Origin: JBDTMC01 sp039934475
GTDB taxonomy: Bacteria > Acidobacteriota > Terriglobia > Bryobacterales > Bryobacteraceae
Reading direction: 5' to 3'
Assembly (NCBI GenBank): GCA_039934475.1
Contig: JBDTMC010000088.1
Span: 1 to 20,869, forward strand
Length of the DNA stretch: 20,869 nucleotides
A program made the translations under genes and the position numbers. The notes below the pieces were generated by a model that searched no databases, had not been told where the DNA came from, and worked only from the letters and a program-made list of their open reading frames with translations. This document shows positions 1 through 8,700 of the stretch, in pieces; the first letter of the stretch is position 1, and each line of letters starts with the position of its first letter.

Positions 1-686
1 AATTCGTGCCTGTACCAATTTTTCCGGCACACGGCGTTGCACCACGGGCTGCTAGCCTAGCCCACGGTGTATCTACCGGTGATTAGATAGGCTGACCGAG
101 GTATCGCCTTGAGTATTGTGGCATTGGCACTGAAACAGAGCAAGAAATCATTAGTGGATCAACATTATCGGCGTCGTCGGCCCACAATGGGTTTGTAAGT
201 CCATCAGCCCTCGACTACTGTAGACCTATTCGGAAGGACGGGATCAGCGCCTACTCGGTTGCGGTTCCACAAGGGCTGCCGCTATGGTGCCTTGTCGACT
301 CCGACTTGGCGATCCCGGATCTTGCCGGCTCCCCATTGCAAACGAGGAACTATCTGTTCATTAAAGCGACTGCTGGTGTGTCTGAGTGACACAAGCAACT
401 GTCGGGCTTTGGGAGACGGGGTCTCATCTCCACAATCCTCGTTGACTGAAGAGAAAGTCGGTGGCGGGCGTTCCGACAGATCAGTCGAGCGCTCGCCACG
501 TCAAGGAAGTCATTGATTCTGTTACTCAGGCGCGAGGGGCCTATGAGGACGATTCGCGGGCGTTGAACAGACCCGTGCTTGGCTGTTCCAGCCCAGAGAT
601 GGTGGCTACGCGCAGCCAAGGTGCGTAGCACAGGGATGTGGACCTCGTAGTGCAGGTGGTTCTTTCGAAAGGGAGTGAAATTATAT
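1..686. other. Left-end region with no supported gene
   Basis: I see no convincing coding sequence, tRNA or rRNA here. Open frames of 85 codons (plus, 259-516) and 93 codons (minus, 350-631) overlap each other, lack ribosome binding sites and have low-complexity, Arg/Ser-rich translations unlike any family I know. Base composition looks visibly less GC-rich than the rest of the window. Short inverted repeats are present, for example TGTGTC/GACACA at 377-393 and GAGAC/GTCTC at 413-425, but none has a T-tract. A short plus-strand frame ending at the TAA near 199 reads like the tail of a protein but cannot be assigned. The 3' end of this stretch must hold the promoter of the gene at 687; I could not pick one with confidence. 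Confidence 0.5.
668..675 (+). promoter_or_regulatory. Ribosome binding site deciding start 687
   Basis: AAAGGGAG is a good match to the anti-Shine-Dalgarno complement and sits 11 bases before ATG 687. It overlaps the alternative GTG at 675, which argues against that start. Confidence 0.55.
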
Positions 687-1950
687 ATGTTGATACGATT
701 CGCAACTAAGCCCTTTTTCCGTGCTGTAGTGCTGTTTTTAACCGTGGTCTTAGTTACCAGCGCACAGACCTCTGTAGTTCCCGCTATCGCTGCAACGGTG
801 AACTCGGCCGCCTACTCGTCACCCATCGCTCCGGGGTCGCTAGTTTCGATTTTCGGATCTAACCTCGCCTCGACCACCCAAAGCGCCAATACCACGCGTC
901 TGCCCACCAATCTTGGTGGCGTTACCGTCACATTCGACGGCGTCGTCGCCCCGCTACTCTTCGTTTCACCAGCACAAATCAACGCGCAAGTTCCGACTAG
1001 CATCGCGAACGGAACTGGGCGCATCGTTGTCAGTCAGGTAGTGGTAACGACCGCCGCCGGCTCCAGCGCACCCGCGAGCGTGCAAGTCTACAGCGTGGCA
1101 CCCGCCTTTTTCACTCAAGATGGGAGCGGCTGCGGTGCCGCGGCGGCACTGAATGTCACAGCGGATGGCGGAACCTCGCTCAATACGCCCCAGCATAGCG
1201 TCGCGCCTGGCGACTACATCACCCTCTTCGGCACCGGGCTCGGCGTTCCGATGGCGCCACCAGCTGATGGGGCTCCCGCTACGTCACCAGACGCATTCGT
1301 CGAACCAGGAGTGCTTCATTTCGATTGGGCTGCCGATAGCACTACACCATCCTATTCGGGACTGGCACCGAACCTCGCTGGCGCTAGCCAAGTGAACATC
1401 CAGATTCCGGCCACAATGCGGGAGGGATGTGCAGTACCCCTGTCCATGAATGCGGGCGCACTGCTGTGGGCTAGCCCCACCGTCACGATCAGCGTGGCCA
1501 AGAATCGCGGTCAGTGCTCCGACCCGCCGGTCGAGTCCTACGGCGAGGTCATACTGGAACGGACCATCGCAGTGGGCACGACGAGCGATGGAGCCTGGCG
1601 CAACATTGGATGCGAATACTCTGACCGTGCTCACGTGGAAGGGTGGCGATCCGGCATCGATCGTGCGAGTCACGCTGTACGCCAACTCAGATTTGGTCCC
1701 GAATCCTCGCAATGTCTGGTACGAGTCCGCCGCCAAGGGATCGCTGTCGCTGGAGGCCACGTGTTCCGGCATGCACCCAAAGGTGTGTTCCTACGGTCTG
1801 CCCACGCCGTCTCATAACGCGACGCTGACGATAGATGGGTTGCCGTCGAATGGTCTGGAGCAAAGCGCCCCCGTGCCTGGCATCTCCCAGCCTGTGCGCC
1901 TGTCCTGGGCCTACCACTACGTGTTCGGCGGCCTCAGTCTTTCGAACTGA
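687..1950 (+). pseudogene. TIGR03437-family secreted protein, frameshifted
   Basis: A secreted protein built from Ig/IPT-like domains of the TIGR03437 (Solibacter C-terminal) type; the molecular function of this family is unknown. The preferred start is ATG 687, because AAAGGGAG (668-675) lies 11 bases before it; GTG 675 falls inside that binding site. Residues 1 to about 26 are a signal peptide. A first domain follows (NSAAY...APGSLVSIFGSNLA, then 'LLFVSPAQINAQVP'), then a second (VAPGDYITLFGTGLG, 'ASQVNIQIP'). The frame from 687 stays open to 1817, but beyond about 1580 its translation loses family character. From about 1590 the next frame carries plausible sequence ('LTVLTWKGGDPAS', 'NVWYESAAKGSLSLEA') to TGA 1948-1950. 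Related proteins, as I remember them, have a longer stretch before the 'W.GGDP' segment, so an out-of-frame internal deletion is possible; a sequencing error is the alternative. Confidence 0.72.
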
Positions 1951-1984
1951 GGTATTTCCGCATCGGGTGGGCCGGAGTCCGCTT

Positions 1985-2134
1985 ATTCTGCTCGCGCGGC
2001 CGCTGGCGATAGACCGGTCCAATCCGCCAGTACATGCACCAGCAGCCGTTGCAGGCACCCTTCTCACCGAACAAATCCTGGATGGAGAGCCATAAATCTG
2101 GTGTCAGCGGCCGGACTGTCAAGGATCTGGACAT
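1985..2134 (-). pseudogene. N-terminal remnant of a GNAT N-acetyltransferase
   Basis: Read on the minus strand from ATG 2134-2132, the first 50 or so residues match the start of a GNAT subfamily: 'TVRPLTPDLW', then 'LFGEKGACNGCWCMYWRIG'. The Gly-Cys-rich GACxGCWCMxWR segment is characteristic of that group of acetyl-CoA-dependent acetyltransferases. The frame then runs through about 15 unrelated residues and stops at 1934, next to the 3' end of the TIGR03437 gene. The acetyl-CoA-binding core, which lies further on in GNAT proteins of about 150-200 residues, is absent, so this cannot be a functional enzyme. The break point lies at about 1950-1990. I infer a deletion or rearrangement that joined this fragment to its present neighbour. 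Confidence 0.6.
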
Positions 2135-2206
2135 CGTATGGGAGAGTTTACCGAACTATTACGTTCGCCCAGCCGCAGGTCCGATATAACTAGTTTAGGA
2201 CCTCTT

Positions 2207-3871
2207 ATGCTGTATCCCATAGTTCCCAGCCACCCGAAAGGCACACAAGCGCGCATTCTCTTAAGCTCCGTGTTCGGACCCTATGCGCAGGACGACGAGT
2301 TCGGGAGCCGGTCCATCAACCCGATGGAGCTCTACCACAACCAGGTAACGCGGGAGCAGGGCGCTTTCTCCCTTCGCATGTTCCACCGCTCGTGGGGCAT
2401 CATGATGATTCAGTCCAACATCAGTGCTCCCTGCACCGTGATCGACTTCCCTTCCCGCGACGACTTCGAAAAGGAACTGGCAGCCCATCCCTACGACGTC
2501 GTCGGCATTTCGTCGATCATCGTTAACATTGGCAAAGTTCGGGAGATGTGCAAGACGGTTAGACGCATCCTGCCCCAGGCCGCCATCGTCATCGGGGGCC
2601 ACGTCACCGCCATCCCCGGTATCGAGTCCATGGTGGACGCCGATCACTTCGTCCGCGGCGACGGTATCTCCTGGATGCGCCAGTACCTGGGAGAGGATCC
2701 GGCAGCGCCTATCATCCATCCGCCGATTGTCTCCGGCTTCAACCTCCACTCCTTTGGCTTGAGAATTCCTGAGCCAAAGGGCCAGGCTGCCGCCACCATC
2801 ATTCCGTCGGTAGGCTGTCCGATGGGCTGTAACTTCTGCACCACGTCGGCCTTCTTCGGCGGCAAGGGCAAAGTCCTCAACTTCTACGAAAGCGGCCGCG
2901 AGATCTTCGACGTCATGTGCGATATGGAAGCACGGCTGAACGTGCGGTCGTTTTTTGTCATGGACGAGAACTTCCTGTTGCAGCGCGAGCGCGCCATGGA
3001 TCTACTGGCCCGCATGAAGAGCGGCGGGAAAAGCTGGGCCTTCTATGTCTTCTCCTCGGCCAACGCCATCGCTAAATACACGATGGAAGAGTTGGTGGAG
3101 CTGGGAATTTCCTGGATCTGGATGGGGCTGGAGTCTGCTCAGGCCGGCTATTCGAAGCTGAAGAATACGGACACGGTTTCGCTGGTAAGGGGCCTTCGCG
3201 AAAACGGCATCAAGCTCCTCGGGTCCACCATCGTCGGCCTCGAACACCATACGCCCGAAAACATTGAGGCACAGATTGAACAGGCCGTGGCTCATGACAC
3301 GGACTTTCATCAGTTCATGCTCTATACGCCCGTTCCGGGAACGCCACTGTATCAGGAGATGAAAGACGCGGGCCGCTTGCTGGATGTCGATCTGGCGGAC
3401 ATCCACGGCCAGTTCAAATTTAACTTCGAGCACGCGGCAATCTCACGGGACGATTCCAAAGCCTTCCTCGACGATGCCTTCCGGCGTGACTTTGAACGCA
3501 ACGGCCCCAGCATCTACCGCATCTGCCGGACTACTCTCGCCGGCTGGCGCAAATACCGCGACCATCCGGATCCGCGCGTCCGCGACCGTTTCGAATGGGA
3601 AGTGAAAGGCCTCAAGACCGCGTACAGCGCGGCGCTCTGGGCGATGGAGAAGAGACTGAAGCGTACTAACGCCGACATCAGCCGGCGCATTGGAGGGCTG
3701 CGGAAGGAACTGGAACGGGAATTTGGACCCACCGTGGAACTGATTGCCCGCGTGCTCGGTCCGGTGTTGTGGTGGACGAGCGTGCGCGAGGATCGGGCGT
3801 TGGCGCGGGGTAAAACCTACGAACCGCCGATGTTCCTGGAACGCACGAACTGGGACACGGCGATATCATAG
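2207..3871 (+). CDS. Cobalamin-binding-domain radical SAM protein
   Basis: A class B-type radical SAM enzyme of 554 residues, which would use a [4Fe-4S] cluster, S-adenosylmethionine and probably cobalamin; the substrate is unknown. Residues about 60-165 look like a B12-binding Rossmann domain ('YDVVGISSIIVNIGKV', 'AAIVIGGHVTAIPG'). The DxHxxG histidine of base-off B12 proteins is not seen, as is usual in this radical SAM class. The cluster motif CPMGCNFC gives Cys204, Cys208 and Cys211 (CxxxCxxC), followed by radical SAM barrel elements ('FFVMDENFL', 'GISWIWMGLESAQ', 'STIVGLEHHTPE', 'LYTPVPGTPLYQEM'). A helical tail of about 150 residues follows. ATG 2207 is chosen because AGGA (2197-2200) precedes it by 6 bases; ATG 2138 would add 23 residues but lies in sequence shared with the GNAT remnant's start. 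The next open frame follows after six bases in the same frame. Confidence 0.82.
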   Translation: MLYPIVPSHPKGTQARILLSSVFGPYAQDDEFGSRSINPMELYHNQVTREQGAFSLRMFHRSWGIMMIQSNISAPCTVIDFPSRDDFEKELAAHPYDVVGISSIIVNIGKVREMCKTVRRILPQAAIVIGGHVTAIPGIESMVDADHFVRGDGISWMRQYLGEDPAAPIIHPPIVSGFNLHSFGLRIPEPKGQAAATIIPSVGCPMGCNFCTTSAFFGGKGKVLNFYESGREIFDVMCDMEARLNVRSFFVMDENFLLQRERAMDLLARMKSGGKSWAFYVFSSANAIAKYTMEELVELGISWIWMGLESAQAGYSKLKNTDTVSLVRGLRENGIKLLGSTIVGLEHHTPENIEAQIEQAVAHDTDFHQFMLYTPVPGTPLYQEMKDAGRLLDVDLADIHGQFKFNFEHAAISRDDSKAFLDDAFRRDFERNGPSIYRICRTTLAGWRKYRDHPDPRVRDRFEWEVKGLKTAYSAALWAMEKRLKRTNADISRRIGGLRKELEREFGPTVELIARVLGPVLWWTSVREDRALARGKTYEPPMFLERTNWDTAIS

Positions 3872-3877
3872 AAGCTC

Positions 3878-5011
3878 TTGCGCGACGAGTTCATTAAACC
3901 GATCACCCTGCTATCGCTGGTTCGCAATACTGCGCCGTTCCTCCAGCTTGGTCCCGTGCCGCAAGGCCGTCTCATCGACGCCGGCGCCGGTTCGATGGGC
4001 TATCGGGAAGTATTGGCCGGTGCGGAGGCGCTGGACGGCTCTGACGCGGAGGGCGATTAATGGAACGAAGACTATTTCGCCCTTTGCCTGGCCTGCCATC
4101 ACGCCACTGTCGCCACGTTTGTCCCAACCGATGTCGATAGCAAGATCCGTGGTCTGTTGTGGCTGAAGACGCGCAACGTGGATTCGTTAGAACGCATGTT
4201 CCGTGCTGCCTTACGGGCGCACCGCTGGTCATTGGAGGGCATTTCCAAGCGCGCGACGGAACTCGCTGGCGTGGGTCCGGTGAGCGGTCATGATGGTGAG
4301 ATGCTGAGCGTCTACGCCGGAGCACTTGGATCGTTCCTACGCGTCGGCGCCGCCGATCTCGCCCGTGAAGCAGAAGAGACTATCGTTGCCGAACTGGAGC
4401 GCCAGGTGGTGGAGTTCCGCTACGCCGTTACTATTCCCGGCGGCGAGCTGAATGTGCTCCGCTTGGCCGCGTCGTTGACGCACAATGTGGGCGACCTCGA
4501 CCAGGGCATCAGCTTCTGGCCGAAGTCCGAAGCCTATCGCGCCGCCCGCGCCCGCCTGGCCCGGCTGGCCCATGAGAACAAGACGCCGTTTGAAGGCGCC
4601 TATCAGACTGCCGCAGCCATCTACCGGCGCGCCATGTCTGCCGAGGGCCATCGCCATTACCCTCTGCGCGCCGTGAAGCCTCTGCGCCGCTCTCCAGACT
4701 ACCTGTTACCGTTGGGACCGTTCTTCGACGACTGGGGCGCGACAATCGCCATCCACCCAGGACTGGCGTTGGACGAGCGCGCCGAGGTGATGACCGCACT
4801 GGTGCAAGGGTGCCGCAAGATTGAAGGGCAGAAGGGATATTTCCGCGCCCTGGCGGGCTTCGCAGGCGCGTTTCCGGGCAGCATCGACGGCGTCCTCCGG
4901 CTGATGCCCGCCGGCGCGCGCGCCGATTGGAAGACTACCGAAGTGCGCCGCCAGATCGCCATTCCTCGAAGCTCCTTCGAGTCGATGATGATGAAGATGG
5001 CTCGCGCCTAA
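3878..5011 (+). pseudogene. Unrecognised gene interrupted by an in-frame TAA
   Basis: I do not recognise this protein. One reading frame runs from TTG 3878 to the TAA at 5009-5011 and is broken only by TAA 4058-4060. Translation on both sides of that codon looks like real protein: 'FLQLGPVPQGRLIDAGAG' and 'LAGAEALDGSDAEGD' before it, 'WNEDYFALCLACHHAT' and 'TDVDSKIRGLLWLKTRN' after it. No good ribosome binding site precedes TTG 3878 or any start after the stop (ATG 4196 has none), so a separate downstream gene is unlikely. The rest is a mostly helical, soluble 280-residue region ('GGELNVLRLAASLTHNVG', 'YLLPLGPFFDDWGATIA') ending with 'SSFESMMMKMARA'. The gene is also in the same frame as the radical SAM gene, six bases behind its TAG. 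It is probably its operon partner, now inactivated by a nonsense mutation; a base-calling error would also explain it. Confidence 0.6.
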
Positions 5012-5044
5012 AAAGGCGAAACCCGGCGCTTCAGCACCGGGCTT
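5010..5044 (-). terminator. Rho-independent terminator of the bamA-skp unit
   Basis: The stem is formed by 5019-5029 and 5034-5044 with a four-base loop. Read as minus-strand RNA, the two imperfect positions become G.U wobble pairs, giving an 11-pair stem, and a run of five U follows after a short gap (5014-5010). On the plus strand the same positions are A.C mismatches and there is no T-run after the stem. It therefore serves the minus strand, 48 bases past the skp stop, and would be weaker for the plus-strand gene ending at 5011. Confidence 0.6.
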
Positions 5045-5091
5045 CATCAACAGGTTCTGACCGCACTTACGGTCGCGGCTGGATAGGCGAA

Positions 5092-5721
5092 CTACTTCGC
5101 CGGGGCGGCTGCGGGCTTCTTCACTGCGGCAGGCTGCGGGGTGACGGGCTTCGGCGTCGCGGTCGTCGTGGCCGGCGGCAGAGTTGTGCCGGCAGCTGAA
5201 TTCGCGTCGTACAGCTTAATCACATCCTGGGTTAGATCGATGCTGGGCGCGGCGAACATCACCGGGTTTGGCTGCTGGCTGACGTCAAGCACGACGGTGA
5301 AGTTCTGCTCACGGGCCACCTTGTCGAGCACCGCAAGCAGTTTCTGGCCGAGCGCGTTGAACACCCTCTGCTGCTCCTGTTCGAGTTCCGCCTGCGCGTC
5401 CTCGGCTTCGCGATTGAATGACTTGGTGCGGGTATCGATATCGCGAACAAGCTTGCTCTTGGCTTCCTCGCTCATCGTGTTCTGACCCTTCTGGAGCTGG
5501 TCCCGCAAAGCGTTGATTTCGCCCTGCTTCGATTCCATCTCCTTGCGTTTGGGTCCGAACTTCCCTTCCATGTCCTGCGCGGCCTTCTGCCCATCTTTGG
5601 TGCTGACGATCGCGGCCTGAATGTTGATGACGCCGACCTTAGCGGGCGTCGCGGTTTGCGCCGGCGCAAGCATAGCTGCGCCAAGCACGATCACCGGTAA
5701 AATCGTTGACTGAACTCTCAC
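5092..5721 (-). CDS. skp: OmpH/Skp-family periplasmic chaperone
   Basis: A periplasmic chaperone that holds unfolded outer-membrane proteins on their way to the BAM complex. It has 209 residues, against about 160 in E. coli Skp. Residues 1 to about 22 form a signal peptide ending 'LAPAQ', followed by the family's first strand 'KVGVINIQAAI'. A long charged coiled coil spans about residues 45-125 (repeated 'KRKEMESKQGEINALRDQL', 'AEDAQAELEQEQQRV'), and a closing strand 'NFTVVLDVSQQ' ends the core. The last 35 residues are a Pro/Ala/Thr/Lys-rich tail not found in E. coli Skp. The start is GTG 5721-5719, with AGGAG seven bases before it. It lies 64 bp behind bamA on the same strand, the common bamA-skp order, so co-transcription is likely. 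The family call is firm; the symbol is by analogy. Confidence 0.9.
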   Translation of the reverse strand: MRVQSTILPVIVLGAAMLAPAQTATPAKVGVINIQAAIVSTKDGQKAAQDMEGKFGPKRKEMESKQGEINALRDQLQKGQNTMSEEAKSKLVRDIDTRTKSFNREAEDAQAELEQEQQRVFNALGQKLLAVLDKVAREQNFTVVLDVSQQPNPVMFAAPSIDLTQDVIKLYDANSAAGTTLPPATTTATPKPVTPQPAAVKKPAAAPAK

Positions 5722-5785
5722 TCGTAGACTCCTATTTCTCTTGAAATCCTAACACATGGGTCATTTGCCGCCTAGCGAACATAGA

Positions 5786-8700
5786 TTAGAAGGTCCGGCT
5801 GATGGTGAAGCGGAAGACCTTCCTCCGCTCAAAGTACGGCGTGGCCTGGCCGAAACTCGCAATGGAGTTCAGGAACGTCGCATTGTTCGGGAACAACGAC
5901 CGGTCAGCCACGATCGGCGGCGCCAGATACTCTTGAACCACCGTCGGATTGTAGGCCCAATAGAGACGGAAAGGCGCATTCACCACCGGCATCATAATTT
6001 GCAGCTCAAGCCCGGTGGAGGTACGGACTTTCTCCGTTCCGGCAGCGACAATCGCGTTCTTGCCGAAACTGGCTTGCGGGAACTGGCCGTTCAGATTGTC
6101 GAGGCGGTCCTGGTTCAATTGCAACTGCTCACTGCGCATGACCTTGTTAAATCCGCCGTCGAAAAACGCCGCAATCGTCACGGGTCCAAAGATCGGGATG
6201 CGGTATTCGAAGTTGCCCAGTATCTGCGTGTCGCCACCGGGGAAGATTAGCTGATAGACGGGGATGGTCTGCGTTACCGGTGAGAGAGTCTTCCTGCCAT
6301 TGACGATGATGTACTGTTGGCGCGCGGAGTAGTCGTCATTCAGGACGTTGATAGTAGCCTGGCTGGGGACGTAGGCGATGGGACTGATGCTCCAGATGTC
6401 GAAGCCGCGCACGTCGTTCTCGCCGCCCATGTAAATGCGGTTGAATGGAGGCGCGACTTTCCCGCCATAACCGGTAAGGAAGCGGCCTAACCCGCGCATA
6501 CCGATGACGTGGCCTTTCTTGAGGCCCTTGCGGAACCAGGTGGCGCTGGCGGTAGGCTCCAGGAGGTTGACGTTGCCGCCGAGGGGACCGCCGGCGTATC
6601 CCATGGAAACGAAGATGCTGTGTCCGCGCGAGGGCGTGATGGGATGATCCACCGAATTGTACGTGTACGACGGACTCAATTTGCTGGTCTTGACGCCGGT
6701 CAGCTGATTGGCGCCGGCGAGACCCTGGAAATTGATGTAGTCAAAGTACGTACTGGAGGCGGTAGTGAGCGTCGTAATATTCTGCCGGTCGTAGCCGTAG
6801 GTAATACCCATACGGGCGAAGCTCCGCTTCAACGGATAGGACAGAAACGTTGTGAAACCGTAGCCGTTCGAAACGTAGTTGAGCAGGTTTTGCTGGCCGA
6901 GAGAATTGTAGTACGGGATGAGGTTGCGCCCGGAGAGCAGCGAGACTTCGCGGCCCTGATCGTAGTTGAACCGCTGCGTATAAATGGTGAAGCCGGCCTG
7001 CATTGGACGACCCAGGAAGTAGGGCTCAGTGAAGCCGAAAGTGGCGTTGCGAATGCGGTCGCCCAGTTCGGAGTTCAAGCTGAGTGTCTCACCCAGACCG
7101 AGGAAGTTGTTGGTGGAATAGCCGAACCCGATGAAGCTGCCCGAAATGCCCGACACGCCGCCATTCAAGCTGACCGAGTTCTTGCCTCGCTCTTTCACCT
7201 TCAGCAGGATGTCTACGACGTTGTTGCGGGTATCGCGCGTGATCTGGGCCGATTCCTCTTCCTTCAGCGCTTCGAAGTAGCCAAGCTGGTTGAGGCGGAG
7301 AATGCTGACCTGCCAGAGCCGAGTGTTGAAGATGTCGCCCTCGTCAATGAGCAGTTCGCGCCGGATGACCTTGTCGCGAGTAGTGGTGTTTCCAGAGAAA
7401 TCGATGCGCCGCACGAAGAACTGCTTGCCCTCATCCACGGTCAATGTTAAATCCAGCTTTGCCGTCTGGGGATTTGGGGCGAAGTCTGGTTCCGGCACCA
7501 TATCGATATAGCCGAAGTTGCCGTACAGCTTGCGCAACTCTTCCAAACCCTTGCGCAGCTTGGCAGTGGAAAACGCATCGCCTTCGGCCATCTGGAAGAC
7601 GGGGCGCATCAAGGTTTCAGGCGTACGGAATAGTTTGACGCCGATGAAGTTGATCTTTCCCAATTGGTACTTCTTACCCTCTTCCACCGGGATGGCAATG
7701 TCGGCCTTGATACCGGGACGATTCGAATAGAAGATGGGCAGTTTGATGCCGCCGCCACCGGTGCGCCGGATGGTGACAGTCTGCTCGCCGATGCGTGCAG
7801 TAAAGTAGCCGTGATCCATGTAAAACTGGCGGATCCGCTCCTTGTCCTCTTCCAGTTTCGTGGAGTCGTAGGTCTTGGCGAAGAGGTCTTCAAAGAATAT
7901 CGAGCGCGGAATTCCGATCGGCTTAAGATTCTTCATCGCGCGTTTGATGACGCGGTCTGTGAACATCTGATTGCCGGTGATGTCGATGATGCCCACCTTC
8001 ACCTTCGGACCTTCCACCATCTTGAATGTGATTTCGAGCGACGAGGGTGGGATCTGGCGGATTTCCGGGGTCACCGTCGCGTACTGGCGGCCGCGCTCGG
8101 CGAGGTACTCCTTCAGTACGACAGTCGCGCGCTGAACTTTGTTCTGATCGAACTGCGATTCCACAGTCAGGCCAACGCGGCGTTCCTTGAAACGGTCGAG
8201 GATTTCAGAGACCGTAAGCGATTTGTTGCCGTCGTATTTGATCGACCGAACGACGCGCCGCTCAGTCACGACGAAGCGCAGAATCCAGCCCGCGCGGCCC
8301 GCCTCCCGCTCTACGGAGATGTCATCGAAACGTCCCGTATTCCATAAAGCCATGAAGTCGCGTTGGATCGCGTCTTCATCGTAACGGTCGCCTTTTTTAC
8401 TGAAGATGAGAGCTCTCAGCGTATCTTGCGGCACTCGGCGCGCGCCGCGGAATTCAATGGCTTCGATGACGTTCTGGTTGGATGCCGGCTGCTCTGTGGC
8501 AGGCTTCGGCCCTTCCAATTGCGGCTTCGCTCCCGGGGCCTGGGGCGGCTTGGGTGCCTGCTCCTCAGGGGTCACTGGAACTGTTTCAAACGGATTCGCC
8601 TTCTTCTGTTCCGCGGGCTTAGCCTGAGGAGCGGGCTGCGCCGGTTCCGGTGATGGCTGTGGCGATGGCGGCGATGTCTGTTGCTTCTGTTCAGGAGACT

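Noticed and set aside
97..199. Short plus-strand frame reading like the C-terminus of a protein
   Set aside because: Only about 30 codons, no start signal and no family match by memory; could be chance.
259..631. Two overlapping open frames on opposite strands (plus 259-516, minus 350-631)
   Set aside because: No ribosome binding site, no recognisable family, atypical composition and mutual overlap.
4058..4060. Recoded stop codon (selenocysteine or pyrrolysine)
   Set aside because: The codon is TAA; selenocysteine uses TGA and pyrrolysine TAG. A nonsense mutation or sequence error is simpler.
4061..4124. CLACHH motif as a haem-binding CxxCH site
   Set aside because: The protein has no signal peptide and no other cytochrome features; a single CxxCH match is weak evidence.
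6509..7450. 313-codon plus-strand frame opposite bamA
   Set aside because: It is the antisense shadow of the BamA barrel and POTRA coding sequence, with no independent start signal.
7664..8347. 227-codon plus-strand frame opposite bamA
   Set aside because: Antisense shadow of the POTRA region in a GC-rich gene.
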